Below, in pieces: positions 8,097 to 17,576 of a stretch of 64,000 nt of DNA. The notes under the pieces were generated by a model. The model saw nothing but the letters and a program-made list of their open reading frames with translations, did no database searches and was not told where the DNA came from. Every line of letters starts with the position of its first letter. Position 1 is the first letter of the stretch. The stretch comes from Arthrobacter sp. SLBN-100. Lineage in GTDB: Bacteria; Actinomycetota; Actinomycetes; Actinomycetales; Micrococcaceae. The stretch spans positions 3,658,001 through 3,722,000 of the forward strand of contig NZ_VFMY01000001.1 in NCBI RefSeq assembly GCF_006715305.1, in the 5' to 3' direction. A program made the position numbers and the translations under genes.

Positions 8097-9131
8097 TCAG
8101 CCCCGGACGGCCTCAAGTTCGTTGCTGATGCGGCGCTCGAGCTCACCCGTCCCGATGGTTTCCGAGCCCCCGTGCGCCCGCAGGAACAGCAGGGATTCGA
8201 GCCGCAGGAGCCGCCACTCCCGTTCGGCGTCGTGGTTGGAGTTGTCGATGGACCGGAAGATTTCCTTGTCGTACAGGTTGGGCTCGTTGAGCGAGCGCTG
8301 CCGGACCTTGGCGGCCATCCTGGCCTTGAAGGGGTCCGTTTCCTGGTTTTCCGGGGTGCGGATCAGCTTCTCGTAGACCTCGGCCCGCTCCTCCTGGCCG
8401 TTCTGCCGGCAGATGTAGCTGGACAGCGCCAGGGAGGCTTCCACGGAAGCCCACCGGCCGGGATTTCCGTCATAAGGCAGGACGTTGAGCAGGTCAGCGA
8501 CGGCCAGGGAACCATCGGCGTCCTTGAGCATGATGAACAGTTCGTGGGCGAGGTCGCTGAGGTCCTTCAGGCAGCTGCCCGACTTGACGTTGACCCCTTT
8601 CGCCAGCCGGTCGGCCAGCAGAAGCACACCTTCTGCGTCCGGGTGGGCTTCGGCCGCGGCTTCCACCACTGATTCCGGCGTACCCTTCGGCTCCGGGATC
8701 AGGGCGAGTTCCTCCTCGCCCGGGCCGGTTGCCGCCGGAGGAACCGGGGGCAGGGGAGGTACCACGACGGCGGGTGCCGCAGGTGCCGCAGGGGCCTCGT
8801 CGCCGGGCTGCTGCTGCCTGACCTCCTTGACGGAGCCCGTTCCCTCGGTGGCGCCGGCCAACTCGGCAGGGTTGGCCGGCAGCGGAAGCTGCGTGACGCC
8901 GTCGGCCGCTCCGCCCACCACTGTCACAGCCGTGCCCACGGCGATGCGCAGGGTCCCGCCACCGGACAGGCTGGCGAGTACCAGCGCGGGTGCCCCGAAA
9001 TCGTCCTGCTCAAGCTCAACCTGGCGGATTTCCGCCGTCCGCTCACCGTCCGGCAGGAGGATGTGGCTGCCGGTGGTCAGAGATCCAGCCTGCTGTTCGC
9101 TGTAGTTCCGGGCGGCTGGTGTTTCGGTCAT
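8097..9131 (-). CDS. Orphan 344-residue protein with proline/alanine linker
   Basis: I do not recognise this family with confidence. The N-terminal part (about 1-80) is a small beta-rich domain (SHILLPDGERTAEIRQVELEQDDFGAPALVLASLSGG). A low-complexity Pro/Ala linker (about 110-150, APAAPAAPAVVVPPLPPVPP) joins it to a helical C-terminal domain (about 160-344) with GVLLLADRLAKGVNVKSGSCLKDLSDLAHELF and a conserved-looking KARMAAKVRQRSLNEPNLYDKEIFRSIDNSNHDAEREWRLLRLESLLFLRA. There is no signal peptide, so it is probably cytoplasmic. The start at 9131 has AAGGA upstream. Function unknown. Confidence 0.75.
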   Translation of the reverse strand: MTETPAARNYSEQQAGSLTTGSHILLPDGERTAEIRQVELEQDDFGAPALVLASLSGGGTLRIAVGTAVTVVGGAADGVTQLPLPANPAELAGATEGTGSVKEVRQQQPGDEAPAAPAAPAVVVPPLPPVPPAATGPGEEELALIPEPKGTPESVVEAAAEAHPDAEGVLLLADRLAKGVNVKSGSCLKDLSDLAHELFIMLKDADGSLAVADLLNVLPYDGNPGRWASVEASLALSSYICRQNGQEERAEVYEKLIRTPENQETDPFKARMAAKVRQRSLNEPNLYDKEIFRSIDNSNHDAEREWRLLRLESLLFLRAHGGSETIGTGELERRISNELEAVRG

Positions 9132-9218
9132 GGGAGTCCTTAAGTTCTCTTGCGGTCCGCCCTACAGTCTACAAAGGAGGGCCCCGGAAGTCGGGGACGC
9201 CGGGTACGGCCGAGGGTG

Positions 9219-9758
9219 TCAGAACCCCACGCCAGCGAAGGCCAGCGCCTGGCGGATCAGCCCGCCGCGCCCGCCGGTGAACTCCATCTGCACGCCCGGG
9301 CTCAGCACTTCCTCGGGGGTCATCCAGGTCAGCTCGAGGGCGTCCTGTCGGGGTTCACATTCGCCGGTCACCGGGATCACGTACGCCAGGGACACGGCGT
9401 GTTGCCGCTCATCGGTGAAGCCGGTCTGGGACGGGGCCGGGAAGTATTCCGCCACGGTGAAGGGGACCGGGCTGATGGGCAGCTGCGGGAACGCCAGGGG
9501 GCCAAGGTCCTTCTCCATGTGCCGGAGAAGGGCTGCCCGGATGGTTTCGCGGTAGATGACACGCCCGGACACCAGCGAGCGGACCATGGTGCCGTCCTCG
9601 TCCGCCTGAAGCAGGGTTCCGACTTCATTGACAAAACCCAGCGGATCGAGCCGGACCGGCACGGCCTCGACGTACACCATGGGCAGCCGCCCGCGGGCCT
9701 CAAAAAGGTCTTCTTCGGAGAGCCAGCCGGGATTCGGGTCAGGTGTGCGCACGTTCAT
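9219..9758 (-). CDS. Nudix-fold protein with degenerate Nudix box (DUF4916-like)
   Basis: A 179-residue protein with the beta-grasp layout of Nudix hydrolases (VEAVPVRLDPLGFVNEVGTLLQ, then the box, then HAVSLAYVIPVTGE and ALELTWMTPEEV). The Nudix box keeps the exact spacing G-x5-E-x7-R but the REUXEEXGU end reads RHMEKDLGP, so the metal-binding Glu pair is Lys-Asp. Ordinary pyrophosphohydrolase activity is therefore doubtful. Gene order with the VOC gene (9-bp gap) suggests cotranscription. Confidence 0.75.
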   Translation of the reverse strand: MNVRTPDPNPGWLSEEDLFEARGRLPMVYVEAVPVRLDPLGFVNEVGTLLQADEDGTMVRSLVSGRVIYRETIRAALLRHMEKDLGPLAFPQLPISPVPFTVAEYFPAPSQTGFTDERQHAVSLAYVIPVTGECEPRQDALELTWMTPEEVLSPGVQMEFTGGRGGLIRQALAFAGVGF

Positions 9759-9767
9759 GCTTAAGTT

Positions 9768-10502
9768 CTACCCCATGGGACGGTGCTCGGAGATCCACAC
9801 CGTGGCCGGCACGCGGGCCGCGCCGGGCCCGGCATCCGGGTTGGCCACGTGGAGCGTCCTGCCGAAAGCCTCCTCCGTTATGGTTGCCTCAAACCCTGCG
9901 GAGGCGAGGCGTGCCTGCACCGGTTCCAGGCCGCCGTCGTACTCAAAACCAAGGCCTGAGCGCGCCGGGCCCGCAGCAGGACGCACCAGAAGTACTCCAC
10001 CGTTCTTTGCCGTGAAGTCCGCGTTTTCGTCAGCGTCCGGCACCGGGCGGGGATGGGCGCCAATGTGCTGCAGCGTCCGGGTTGCCGAGGCGGGATCCTC
10101 CGTAAACCAGACCCCGACGACGGCGAGGGCGGGGTCAGCATCTGCGCACTGCGCGGTGTGGGTGGCTTTGTCGGCCAGGAACGTGAATCCGTCCGGCGCG
10201 GTGATCCTGCAGGTTTCGCCGTGGTCCGCCGTGATGATTTCCGCAGGTGCGGTCCCGTCGTCCTGGGCCGAGAGGTTGGTGCGGCGGGCGAATTCGGCAA
10301 GGTCACCCACTTCCACTGTGAATGCCGTGGTTCCGTCCTCGGCTGCTCCGTCCGGTACGGTGTGCAGGGCAAGGCGGCCCGAACCGGCGTCGAAGACCTG
10401 CCGCCCGGGCTCATTTTCGGTGCGGACCAGGCCCAACTCGGTGAGCAGCAGCTCCCAGACATCGATCCTGGACGTGAAATGAAGCGGACGGACACGCAGC
10501 AT
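9768..10502 (-). CDS. VOC-family (glyoxalase/bleomycin-resistance fold) protein
   Basis: A 244-residue protein made of two vicinal-oxygen-chelate-like halves: MLRVRPLHFTSRIDVWELLLTELGL...TAFTVEVGDLAEFARRTNLS and ALAVVGVWFTEDPASATRTLQHIGA...GLGFEYDGGLEPVQARLASAGFE. The usual metal ligands (His/Glu at strand ends) are only partly evident, so I cannot assign an enzyme. I chose the ATG at 10502 because the fold begins there. It is divergent from the YdeI-like gene and leads the leftward run. Confidence 0.72.
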   Translation of the reverse strand: MLRVRPLHFTSRIDVWELLLTELGLVRTENEPGRQVFDAGSGRLALHTVPDGAAEDGTTAFTVEVGDLAEFARRTNLSAQDDGTAPAEIITADHGETCRITAPDGFTFLADKATHTAQCADADPALAVVGVWFTEDPASATRTLQHIGAHPRPVPDADENADFTAKNGGVLLVRPAAGPARSGLGFEYDGGLEPVQARLASAGFEATITEEAFGRTLHVANPDAGPGAARVPATVWISEHRPMG

Positions 10503-10606
10503 GGTCTTTCCTTTTGTTTCGCGAAGCGGGCGTAAGGCCATGGTGTCACGGCCGGTGTCCGCCCGGGAGGGCTTGTGCCGTCACAGGTCACAGGCAGAAT
10601 AGGGCC

Positions 10607-11206
10607 ATGGCTGTTGAACTCGAGGAACTGCTGCTGCCGGACGCCGCCGCCTGGCGCGGCTGGCTGGAGGAAAACCACAAGAGCAGTCCCGGCGTGTGGC
10701 TGGTCCTGCATAAAAAGGGCGGGCAGGCGACGGCGCTCGACTACGCCGCCGCGCTGGACGAGGCACTGTGTTTCGGCTGGATCGACGGCCAGGGCAAAAG
10801 CCGGGACGGCGGAAGTTCCCTCCAGCGAATGACGCCGCGCGGCCCCAAAAGCCCATGGTCGGCCCGGAATGTCAGCCACGTGGCCCGGCTGGAGGCCGAG
10901 GGCCGGATGACTGATGCCGGGTGGGCAGCCGTGAACGCCGCCAGGGAAGACGGCCGCTGGGACAAGGCCTATGAGGGGCAGGCCACCGCCGAAGTCCCGG
11001 AAGACCTTGCCGCCGCCATCGCCGCCGTTCCGGCTGCCCAGGCGATGTTCGACGTCCTCACCAAGACCAACCGCTTCGCGCTGATCTACAGGACCAACTC
11101 GGTCAAACAGGCTGCCACCCGCGAACGGAAAATTGCCGGGTTTGTGGAGATGCTTGCCCGCGGCGAGGCGCCGTACCCGCAGAAGAAGCGCCCGGCCGGA
11201 ACGTAA
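10607..11206 (+). CDS. YdeI/OmpD-associated family protein
   Basis: A 199-residue protein of the YdeI family: AAWRGWLEENHKSSPGVWLVLHKKG at the start, YAAALDEALCFGWIDGQGKS in the middle, RMTPRGPKSPWSARNVSHVARLEAEGRM, and the C-terminal RFALIYRTNSVKQAATRERKIAGFVEMLARGEAPYPQ. The family was linked in Salmonella to antimicrobial-peptide resistance; the role in actinobacteria is unclear. The ATG at 10607 has AGGGCC upstream. Cytoplasmic, no signal peptide. Confidence 0.85.
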   Translation: MAVELEELLLPDAAAWRGWLEENHKSSPGVWLVLHKKGGQATALDYAAALDEALCFGWIDGQGKSRDGGSSLQRMTPRGPKSPWSARNVSHVARLEAEGRMTDAGWAAVNAAREDGRWDKAYEGQATAEVPEDLAAAIAAVPAAQAMFDVLTKTNRFALIYRTNSVKQAATRERKIAGFVEMLARGEAPYPQKKRPAGT

Positions 11207-11260
11207 CGGTAATTGGGACCTGGCGTTTGCACGCGTAGGGTGGATGGTTCAATTGCGCTG

Positions 11261-11292
11261 ATGCCGCCTCCTGATCCGGGGGCGGCATTTGT
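11261..11292 (+). terminator. Hairpin after the YdeI-like gene
   Basis: ATGCCGCC at 11261-11268 pairs with GGCGGCAT at 11281-11288 and is followed by TTTGTGTGTT. A moderate terminator; it lies between the YdeI-like gene and the GH32 gene start. Confidence 0.5.
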
Positions 11293-11316
11293 GTGTTCGG
11301 CAACGGAACGATAACC

Positions 11317-12975
11317 ATGATCCGCAAACTCTTCACGATCCCCACCCATATTTTCCCGGGCCGCCCCTTATGGTGGGCAGCCGCGGCGGCCGCTGCCGCT
11401 TTGGTGGTGGTCCTCTCCCTGGTCCTTTCAGGCAACGCCGGAAAGGGGCCGGCTGTCACGACGCCCCCGGACGCGGCCCAGCCCGGAACGCCGGAAGGAG
11501 ATCCCGGCTACCGCCCGGCCTACCACCTCACCCCGGATCAACGGTGGATGAACGATCCGCAGCGCCCCTTTTTCCTGGATGGCCTGTGGCACTTCTACTA
11601 CCTCTACAACGCCGACTACCCCGAGGGAAACGGCACTGAGTGGTTCCACGCCACCAGCACAGACCTGGTGCACTGGAAAAACGAGGGTGTTGCCATCCAG
11701 AAGTTCCGCAACGGGTTGGGGGACATCGAGACCGGGTCGGCCGTCGTCGACACCGAAGGCACTGCGGGTTTTGGCAAAGGCGCGGTGGTTGCGATCCTCA
11801 CCCAGCAGCACGACGGCGTCCAGCGCCAGTCCCTGTTCTACTCCACGGACAACGGGTACAGCTTCTCCAGCTACGACGGGAATCCAGTGATGGACAACCC
11901 CGGCGCGGAGCACTGGCGGGATCCGCGGATTGTGCGGGACGAGGCCAACAACCAGTGGCTGATGCTGCTTGCAGAAGGGCACAAGATCGGCTTTTACACA
12001 TCGCAGGACCTGAAGCAGTGGAACTATGTTTCGGGGTTCGACCGGGAGGGCCTGGGTGTCCTCGAGTGCCCGGACTTTTTCCAGATGGACGTTGATGGCG
12101 ACCCCGCCCGGCGGACCTGGGTGCTGGCTGCCAGCGCCAATGGTGCCGGCGAAGGCCGCACCACCGGCCTGGCATACTGGACCGGCGGCTGGGACGGCAA
12201 GGGCTTCAGGGTGGACGGCGACCACCAGTGGCTGGACGCCGGGTCCGACTTCTACGCCGCCGTCACCTGGGACGACCCGCGGCTCACCGACGGGCAGCGC
12301 AAGTCTTCCCGGCACGCCATCGGCTGGATGAACAACTGGGCCTACGCGCGGGAGTTGCCCACCAAGGACTGGTTCGGTGCGGCGTCAGTGGTACGTGACA
12401 TCCGCTTGGTGTCCGACGGCGGGCGGCCGGCTTTGGTGTCGACCCCCGCCCCTGCCTTGGAATCGTTAGAAGGTGCTCCGGCCGGGATACCCGCGGGAGC
12501 CCTCCAGGACGGACCTGGCCGGGCTCTTCAGGTGCCGGACACTGGAGCGTTCAAGGTTGACCTGGAACTGGAGAAGCCGGCATCCAGGACCGGAGAAGCC
12601 CGGGTCCTCCTGCGAAGCGGTGGCAACACGTACGCCACCGTCGGTTACGACTTTGCTACCGGCAAGGCATTTGTGGTGCGGGACGGCGACGAGGTTTCCG
12701 CACGTCCCCGTCAGGGCGCGGACGAAAATAAGGCAGCTTGGCACGATACTTACCGCCAAGTCCAGACCACGGAGGGCGATCCTGGACGTGCCACCGTCCG
12801 GCTGACCGTCTACGTGGACCGGTCCTCTGTGGAAGCGTTTGTGGACGGCGGCAGGCAGGCACTCACCTCGCTCGTCTTTCCGCCGTCCGGCGCCAAGGAC
12901 GTGCGCCTTGCTGCGGCGGGCGGCCCCGTGAACGTCAAGAGCGGCACAGCCACGCCGCTCGCGAGCATCCGCTGA
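11317..12975 (+). CDS. GH32 fructan-active enzyme (levanase / levan fructotransferase type)
   Basis: A 552-residue exported GH32 enzyme that cleaves or rearranges beta-fructosyl links. Residues about 17-40 form a long hydrophobic segment with no obvious cleavage site, so it may stay membrane-anchored. The three GH32 catalytic carboxylates are present: Asp80 in WMNDPQRP (nucleophile), Asp202 in WRDPRI (transition-state stabiliser) and Glu250 in ECPDFF (acid/base). NDPQRPFFLDGLWHFYYLYN and WHDTYRQVQTTEGDP resemble Arthrobacter levan fructotransferases and levanases more than invertases. A C-terminal beta-sandwich ends in VDRSSVEAFVDGG. ATG 11317 is preferred over GTG 11293. No fructose transporter is adjacent. 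Confidence 0.88.
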   Translation: MIRKLFTIPTHIFPGRPLWWAAAAAAAALVVVLSLVLSGNAGKGPAVTTPPDAAQPGTPEGDPGYRPAYHLTPDQRWMNDPQRPFFLDGLWHFYYLYNADYPEGNGTEWFHATSTDLVHWKNEGVAIQKFRNGLGDIETGSAVVDTEGTAGFGKGAVVAILTQQHDGVQRQSLFYSTDNGYSFSSYDGNPVMDNPGAEHWRDPRIVRDEANNQWLMLLAEGHKIGFYTSQDLKQWNYVSGFDREGLGVLECPDFFQMDVDGDPARRTWVLAASANGAGEGRTTGLAYWTGGWDGKGFRVDGDHQWLDAGSDFYAAVTWDDPRLTDGQRKSSRHAIGWMNNWAYARELPTKDWFGAASVVRDIRLVSDGGRPALVSTPAPALESLEGAPAGIPAGALQDGPGRALQVPDTGAFKVDLELEKPASRTGEARVLLRSGGNTYATVGYDFATGKAFVVRDGDEVSARPRQGADENKAAWHDTYRQVQTTEGDPGRATVRLTVYVDRSSVEAFVDGGRQALTSLVFPPSGAKDVRLAAAGGPVNVKSGTATPLASIR

Positions 12976-13095
12976 CGGGTTTCAAGAGTTGGCCGCTGAT
13001 GCCTAGAAGGACGCCCTGACGGGCAGAGATTTCCGTTATCCACATAGCGACTTTGGTAGCTCATTATTGTCAGAGGTCGCTGGCAGACTGGGCTT

Positions 13096-14667
13096 ATGGA
13101 TGGGGCAAAGAGGTCAAGTATGCTGCTGGCAGAGTCAGCGGGCGACGCTGTTTCCGCTGCGGCCTTTCCTTCCGTCGCATTAAATGAGACGGGCTCGGTT
13201 CCCACAGTACCAACCGCGCCCGCCCAAGCTCCCGTACCTGCTCCCGTCCTCGGCGCCAGTTCGGGCCTTCCGCTTCAGAACCTGATCACTGGGGTTCGAA
13301 ACCTGCAGCCAGCCACTGACAGCGCCGGACTGATTGACCAACTGCACGGCTTGGAGGAAATGAAGGCGGCTGCTGCCGCGGCCCAGGCGCGGGTTGCCGT
13401 CGCTTTTGATGGTGTCCAGCGCCGTGAGCAGGCTGAGGCTGGCGTTCCGGTTGCGGAGCAAGGCCAGGGTGTGGCGGCGCAGGTTGCCTTGGCCAGGGGT
13501 GAGTCCCCGGCACGTGGCGGCCGGTTGCTGGGCGTGGCGAAGGCGCTGGTCACGGAAATGCCGCATGCCCTCAGGGCACTGGATACAGGTCAGCTCAATG
13601 AGTGGCGTGCCACCCTTGTGGTCAAAGAAACGGCCTGCCTCAGCGCCGCTGACAGGTGCGCAGTGGATGAGGAGCTCGCCGCCGATGCCGGCACCTTCGC
13701 CGGGGCCGGAGACCGCGCGATTTCTGCCGCTGTGAAGGCTGCCTCGTACCGGCGGGACCCACGTTCTGTTACCCAGCGGGCGAGCCGTGCGGCGGCGGAG
13801 CGGTGCGTGAGCCTGCGCCCGGCGCCGGACACGATGACCTATTTCACCGCGCTGCTGCCTGTTGCCCACGGGGTGGCCGTGTACGCATCACTGAGCCAGC
13901 ACGCGGACACGCTGCGTTCGGACGGGGACGAGCGTTCCCGCGGCCAAATCATGGCCGATACTGCGGTGGAGCGGATCACCGGCACTCCGGGCGGGATTAG
14001 CGGGGTAGAGATCAACGTGGTCATGACTGACCGCGCCTTCTTGCAGGGCGACGCCGAGCCTGCCCGCCTCAGCGGCTACGGCACAGTCCCGGCCGGCTGG
14101 GCCCGCGCTCTCGCCGCCGTGGGCGGTGAAGCCGGTGAGCAGGGACGTCTCGGTGTCAGTGATCAGAACGCGGAGGCCGGCCAGACGGAGACGGTGATGG
14201 GTCAGCCGGAACCCGCAACTGATCGTCAGGAACCGGGCGGGCGGGATATGGCAGGCGGTCAGAACGCTGGCGGCCCGGACTTTGAGGTGTGGCTCCGCCG
14301 GCTATACACGGCTCCGGGCACCGGAGAGCTGCTGGCCATGGATTCCAAGGCGCGGCTGTTCCCGGCTGCGCTGCGCCGGTTCATCCAGGCCAGGGACGCC
14401 ACCTGCCGCACACCGTACTGCGACGCCCCCATCCGGCATCACGACCACGTGGTCCCCTGGCATTCCGGCGGGACCACGAGCGTGGCGAACGCAGCCGGCC
14501 TATGCGAAGCCTGCAACCACACCAAGGAAAACCTCGGCTGGACGGTCTTTCCTCGCCCCGGACCCCGGCACACCATCCTCTACCGGACGCCCACAGGTCA
14601 CACATACGAATCCATGGCACCACCGCCGCCAGGAACCAGCGTGAGCGAACGGCTAGTGCCAATTTAG
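13096..14667 (+). CDS. DUF222 / HNH endonuclease-domain protein
   Basis: A 523-residue protein of the actinobacterial DUF222-HNH (13E12-like) family, often present in many copies per genome. The N-terminal DUF222 region runs about 45-320 ([46 protein letters not shown]). A Gly/Glu-rich linker (about 340-395) precedes the HNH domain at about 430-480: [19 protein letters not shown], then CEACNHTKE, i.e. both zinc cysteine pairs and the catalytic His are intact. Its biological role is not established. No flanking repeats are seen. Confidence 0.9.
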   Translation: MDGAKRSSMLLAESAGDAVSAAAFPSVALNETGSVPTVPTAPAQAPVPAPVLGASSGLPLQNLITGVRNLQPATDSAGLIDQLHGLEEMKAAAAAAQARVAVAFDGVQRREQAEAGVPVAEQGQGVAAQVALARGESPARGGRLLGVAKALVTEMPHALRALDTGQLNEWRATLVVKETACLSAADRCAVDEELAADAGTFAGAGDRAISAAVKAASYRRDPRSVTQRASRAAAERCVSLRPAPDTMTYFTALLPVAHGVAVYASLSQHADTLRSDGDERSRGQIMADTAVERITGTPGGISGVEINVVMTDRAFLQGDAEPARLSGYGTVPAGWARALAAVGGEAGEQGRLGVSDQNAEAGQTETVMGQPEPATDRQEPGGRDMAGGQNAGGPDFEVWLRRLYTAPGTGELLAMDSKARLFPAALRRFIQARDATCRTPYCDAPIRHHDHVVPWHSGGTTSVANAAGLCEACNHTKENLGWTVFPRPGPRHTILYRTPTGHTYESMAPPPPGTSVSERLVPI

Positions 14668-14768
14668 CCAGCGAAGCTCGTAGGCCAGGAGGTGAGGTTG
14701 AGGGTCAGGCAGCCGATGTGCCTGGGCATTTCACCCGGTCCCGAACCGCCGCAGGCTATCGTGGCGCG

Positions 14769-15986
14769 TCAGGGTTCGATCGGAAAAGCCACGCCTTCGC
14801 CCACCACCCGAAGGCACAGCTCCATCCCGGGCCGGGCAATGGAGGCATTCCAATGCCTGATGGTGATGATCTCGCCGCCGCCCGGGTAACGGTGGTCCCC
14901 TCCGCTGGCCAGTTCCGGGGGAACCGCAAGTTTGAGCCGCACGGTGGTTTCCGGGCCAAAGTAGTCAGTGTCCACCACCACGCCGCGGATGGGGCCGTCC
15001 TCGGCGATGCGGATCTGTTCCGGCCGAAGCATCAGCTGGACCCTGCCCTGTGCGGGAGGCCGCCGGACGGGGATGCCGCCCAGGGAACAGGTGGCGAGCG
15101 AACCCTCCATCCAGGCGTCCAGGATGACTGCGTCACCCAGGAATTCGGCAGTGGCGCGGTCAGCCGGGCGCGTGTAGACCACAAACGGGTTACCGATCTG
15201 CGCAAGCTTTCCGCCACGCATCACCGCCACCTGGTCGGCGAAGGACAAAGCTTCAGCCTGGTCATGGGTCACAAGGATCGTGGTGACGCCGGCCTTGTTC
15301 AGGACGTTCGCCACCGCCCGCCTGGTGGCTACGCGGAGGCCGGCGTCGAGGGCGGAGAACGGCTCGTCGAGGAGCATCAGTTCTGGTTCACGTGCCAGGG
15401 CCCGGGCCAGGGCAACGCGCTGCTGCTGGCCGCCCGACAACTGGTGGGGGCGCCTCTTCGCCATGTCCGGATCCAGCGATACCATCTCCAGCAGTTCGCG
15501 CACACGGTCCTCCACTGCCCTGCGCCCGCCGGCCAGCTTGGCCCGGTCAAGCCCGAAGGCGATGTTTTTTCCCACGCTGAGGTGGGGGAACAGGGCGCCG
15601 TCCTGGGCCACATAGCCGATGTTCCGTTTGTGCGCAGGTACCCAGGCGCCGTCGCCGGCAACCTTATGGCCGTTGAGCGAGATGCTGCCGGTGACCGGGT
15701 GGTCAAAGCCGGCGATCAGCCGCAGCAGCGTGGTCTTGCCTGAGCCGGAGGGACCGACGATGGCGGTGGTGCCGCCCCGGGCGACAGAAAGATTAACGCC
15801 CTTCAGGACCAGTTGGCTGCCGAAGTTCCGGGTGACGTCCGTGATCACCAGGTGACTGTCCGTGGAGGTAGCCACCGAGGGGGCGACCCGCGGTTCCGGC
15901 AGGCGTGAGGCCGCTTGTTGGATCGGTGCTTGTTGGATCGGTGCTTGTTGGATCGGGGCTTTTTCGATCGGCGCTTGTTCGATCAC
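14769..15986 (-). CDS. fbpC: Fe3+ ABC transporter ATP-binding protein (FbpC type) with pentapeptide-repeat N-terminus
   Basis: A 405-residue ATPase that powers ferric-iron import. Walker A is GPSGSGKTT, the Q-loop follows [12 protein letters not shown], the signature is [16 protein letters not shown], Walker B is [12 protein letters not shown] and the switch His is in [10 protein letters not shown]; a TOBE-like domain fills the C-terminus. The start is GTG 15986, which overlaps the permease stop as GTGA. This start puts a run of five [VP]I[EQ][QK]A repeats at residues 1-25, encoded by a 15-bp DNA repeat, before the ABC domain begins near residue 45. The extension is unusual for the family. 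Confidence 0.87.
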   Translation of the reverse strand: MIEQAPIEKAPIQQAPIQQAPIQQAASRLPEPRVAPSVATSTDSHLVITDVTRNFGSQLVLKGVNLSVARGGTTAIVGPSGSGKTTLLRLIAGFDHPVTGSISLNGHKVAGDGAWVPAHKRNIGYVAQDGALFPHLSVGKNIAFGLDRAKLAGGRRAVEDRVRELLEMVSLDPDMAKRRPHQLSGGQQQRVALARALAREPELMLLDEPFSALDAGLRVATRRAVANVLNKAGVTTILVTHDQAEALSFADQVAVMRGGKLAQIGNPFVVYTRPADRATAEFLGDAVILDAWMEGSLATCSLGGIPVRRPPAQGRVQLMLRPEQIRIAEDGPIRGVVVDTDYFGPETTVRLKLAVPPELASGGDHRYPGGGEIITIRHWNASIARPGMELCLRVVGEGVAFPIEP

Positions 15987-15987
15987 T
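15913..15987 (+). repeat. 15-bp tandem repeat, five units, coding
   Basis: Five units of about GCTTGTTGGATCGGT run from 15913 to 15987. The first three differ at one position at most and the last two are diverged. They encode [VP]I[EQ][QK]A pentapeptides at the N-terminus of the ABC ATPase and reach exactly to its start codon. Confidence 0.9.
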
Positions 15988-17572
15988 GTCCGGCTACTTT
16001 CTTGGACTGCTGGAAGAGGAGGTAGGTCATGGGGGCGGAGAGCAGGATCATCAGCAGCGCGTAGGGAGCCGCTCCCGCGTAGTCGATCTCGCTGCTCTTG
16101 CTCCAAAACTCGGTGGCCAGCGTCCGGGTCCCATTGGGGGACAGCAGCAAGGTGGCGGTGAGCTCGTTGGCGATGGCCAGGAAAACCAGGGCAGCTCCGC
16201 CTGCGGCCGCGGGGGCGGTGAGCCGCAGCGTGACCCGGATGAAGGCGAGCAGCGGTGGCTTGCCCAGCGCCTGCGCGGCCTCATCAAGTTCCTTGGGCGC
16301 CTGGGACAGCCCGGCACGGAGGTTCACCAGCGCCCGGGGAAGGAACAGCAGGACGTACGCCGCCACCAGCACCCCGGCGGTTTGGTACATCCCCGGCACC
16401 ACGCGGATGCTCACCGTCACGAAGGCCAGGCCCACCACGATCCCCGGCAGGGAGCTGGTGATGTAGTTGGAGAGCTCAAGGGATTTGCTGAACCAGCCGG
16501 GATGCCTGACGGCGAGGTAAGCCATGGGGAAGGCCACTGCCGTGGTGGCAACTGCACCCGCCAGGCCGTAACCAAGCGTGGACAGGAGGGCAGGGAGGAA
16601 CTCGTCGGCAGCCCAAACCTCCGGTCCACCCGCCACCGTCCAGCGTGCCACGAAGTACAGCGGCAGCCCCGCGGCCAGTGCGGTCAGTGCGGTCAGGAAG
16701 ACCTGGGCCGGAACCTGGTACCCGCGCAGCGGCAGGCGCAGGGCCCTGGCCTGGGCTCCCGATCCGATCCGCGCATACCTCGCCGTCCCACGGCTGCGGA
16801 CTTCGGCCAGGAGCAGAAGGAGGCAGAAGAACACCAGGACGCTTGCCAGCATGTTTCCGGCAGCGCCGTTAAAGGTGGACTGGTACTGGGTCATGATTGC
16901 GGTGGTGAACGTGTCGAAGCGGATCATGGCGAACGCGCCGTATTCGGCGAGCAGGTGCAGCCCCACCAGGAGCGCACCGCCTGTCATGGCAATCCGGAGC
17001 TGGGGGAGTACCACCCGGAAGAACGTACGCCAGGCGCCAAGCCCCAGCGCAGCGGCCGACTGCTCGATGGCCGGGTCCAACCGGCTCAGGGAGGCGGCGG
17101 CCGGGATGTATACCAGCGGGAAGTAGGACAGCGTGGCAATCAGGACGCCCGAGCCCAGCCCCCCCATCGAGGGAACAGCCGAGACCCAGCCGTAGCTGTT
17201 GACGAAGGCGGGGATGGCCAGCGGGGCAGCCAGGAGGACCGCCCAAATTTTGCGTCCCCGCAGCGTGGTCCGTTCAACCAGCCACGCGCCGGCCACGCCG
17301 AGCAACAGGCACAGCGGAATGGTTGCCGCCATGAGCAGGAGGGTGTTCAGCAACAGCTCGGCAACCCGCGGCCGGAAGATCAGTTCGACGGCGGTGTCCC
17401 AGCCGGTTGCCACGGTCATGTACACCACGTACCCCAGGGGGACGAGGGAGAAGAGGGCGATCAGCACCGCCAGGACGGACACTGCAGAAACGCCGAAAGG
17501 CGGGCGGGGACTGTTGCCCCGGCCCGCCGTCGTCGTGCTCCTTTGAAGGGGAGCCGATAGATCGGAAGTCAC
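15983..17572 (-). CDS. fbpB: Fe3+ ABC transporter permease, fused two-domain (FbpB type)
   Basis: A 529-residue inner-membrane permease with two tandem BPD-transporter domains, about 12 helices. Each half has an EAA-type coupling loop: [24 protein letters not shown] around residue 200 and [23 protein letters not shown] around residue 455, which contact the ATPase. GTG start at 17572, four bases after the stop of the binding-protein gene; the stop overlaps the ATPase start. It forms the translocation channel of the ferric-iron importer. Confidence 0.9.
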   Translation of the reverse strand: MTSDLSAPLQRSTTTAGRGNSPRPPFGVSAVSVLAVLIALFSLVPLGYVVYMTVATGWDTAVELIFRPRVAELLLNTLLLMAATIPLCLLLGVAGAWLVERTTLRGRKIWAVLLAAPLAIPAFVNSYGWVSAVPSMGGLGSGVLIATLSYFPLVYIPAAASLSRLDPAIEQSAAALGLGAWRTFFRVVLPQLRIAMTGGALLVGLHLLAEYGAFAMIRFDTFTTAIMTQYQSTFNGAAGNMLASVLVFFCLLLLLAEVRSRGTARYARIGSGAQARALRLPLRGYQVPAQVFLTALTALAAGLPLYFVARWTVAGGPEVWAADEFLPALLSTLGYGLAGAVATTAVAFPMAYLAVRHPGWFSKSLELSNYITSSLPGIVVGLAFVTVSIRVVPGMYQTAGVLVAAYVLLFLPRALVNLRAGLSQAPKELDEAAQALGKPPLLAFIRVTLRLTAPAAAGGAALVFLAIANELTATLLLSPNGTRTLATEFWSKSSEIDYAGAAPYALLMILLSAPMTYLLFQQSKKVAGQ

Positions 17573-17576
17573 GAAA

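Noticed and set aside
5250..8672. Plus-strand open frame of more than 1100 codons opposite the tgt region
   Set aside because: Antisense shadow of the dienelactone hydrolase, tgt, SRPBCC and orphan genes; no recognisable domain.
13096..14667. DUF222-HNH gene as a mobile intron/intein or homing element
   Set aside because: Free-standing gene, no host gene interrupted and no flanking repeats or target duplication seen.
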